Part shown: in pieces, positions 63,984 to 64,000 of the stretch
How the letters are laid out: every line of letters starts with the position of its first letter
How positions within the stretch are numbered: position 1 is the first letter of the stretch
Assembly (NCBI GenBank): GCA_964501925.1
Contig: CAZCTM010000001.1
Location: forward strand, 62,001 to 126,000
Reading direction: 5' to 3'
Source: CAYLYU01 sp964501925
GTDB taxonomy: Bacteria; Pseudomonadota; Zetaproteobacteria; Mariprofundales; Mariprofundaceae
DNA length: 64,000 nucleotides
Position numbers and translations under genes: made by a program
The notes under the pieces: model-generated
What the model was told of the DNA's origin: nothing
Databases searched by the model: none
What the model saw: the letters and a program-made list of their open reading frames with translations, nothing else

Positions 63984-64000
63984 AACTCCGCCAAGCTTGG

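Overview
The window is bacterial chromosome from a proteobacterium. The block ihfA - merR-like gene - tRNA-Pro, followed by pcm - yqaA - nlpD - rpoS, is arranged as in Gammaproteobacteria. A DUF2155 lipoprotein, an NhaD-type antiporter and a probable delta-class carbonic anhydrase would also suit a free-living autotroph related to Gamma- or Zetaproteobacteria. That placement is inference; no rRNA gene is present to test it.

Region by region. (1) 1-13 kb is a phosphate and polyphosphate module. ppk-sixA run rightward and converge on a leftward unit of phosphate porin - pstS - pstC - pstA - pstB - phoU - ppx. A divergent unit of cNMP-binding protein - phoB - phoR runs rightward. Direct TGTCA repeats at 11-bp spacing (Pho boxes) lie upstream of ppk, upstream of the truncated gene at the left edge, and on both strands of the porin/phoB intergenic region. 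(2) 13-17 kb holds the carbonic anhydrase, a CPA2 antiporter, a CBS-pair protein and mnmA. (3) 17-32.5 kb is a housekeeping core: baeRF-like protein, ndk, lysS, nhaD, lolC/lolD, ihfA, merR, pcm, yqaA, nlpD, rpoS, gyrA, serS, and tRNAs for Pro, Arg (two) and Ser (two). (4) 32.6-35.3 kb has a secreted seven-repeat FG-GAP propeller protein, a truncated receiver-like gene and a LuxR-type regulator. (5) 35.4-41.7 kb is glycogen/maltodextrin metabolism: malQ, a GH57 glucanase, glgC and pgm. (6) 41.8-45.6 kb has an HDAC-like deacetylase, a Mut7-C protein, a BASS transporter, serB, tRNA-Lys and tRNA-Glu.

(7) From the 3' end of tRNA-Glu (45.63 kb) to the end of the window everything looks accessory. 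First comes a MarR-controlled RND efflux operon (marR - outer-membrane factor - membrane-fusion protein - RND pump) ending in an unusual di-haem cytochrome that joins class I and cytochrome c'-like modules. Next is a type III-A CRISPR-Cas operon (53.1-64 kb): cas6, an NE0113-family CARF gene, a 48-residue mini-RAMP, csm1/cas10, csm2, csm3, csm4, csm5, a CARF-RelE gene resembling the mRNA interferase Cami1, csx16 (ring nuclease) and a CARF-PD-(D/E)xK nuclease of the Card1/Can2 type. From the NE0113 gene onward almost every start overlaps the previous stop, so the array reads as one transcription unit. No CRISPR array, cas1 or cas2 lies inside the window.

The most notable system is this type III-A locus. 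It appears to couple cyclic-oligoadenylate signalling to two different effectors (ribosome-dependent mRNA cleavage and single-strand nuclease) together with dedicated signal-degrading proteins, and it lacks a classical HEPN-type Csm6.
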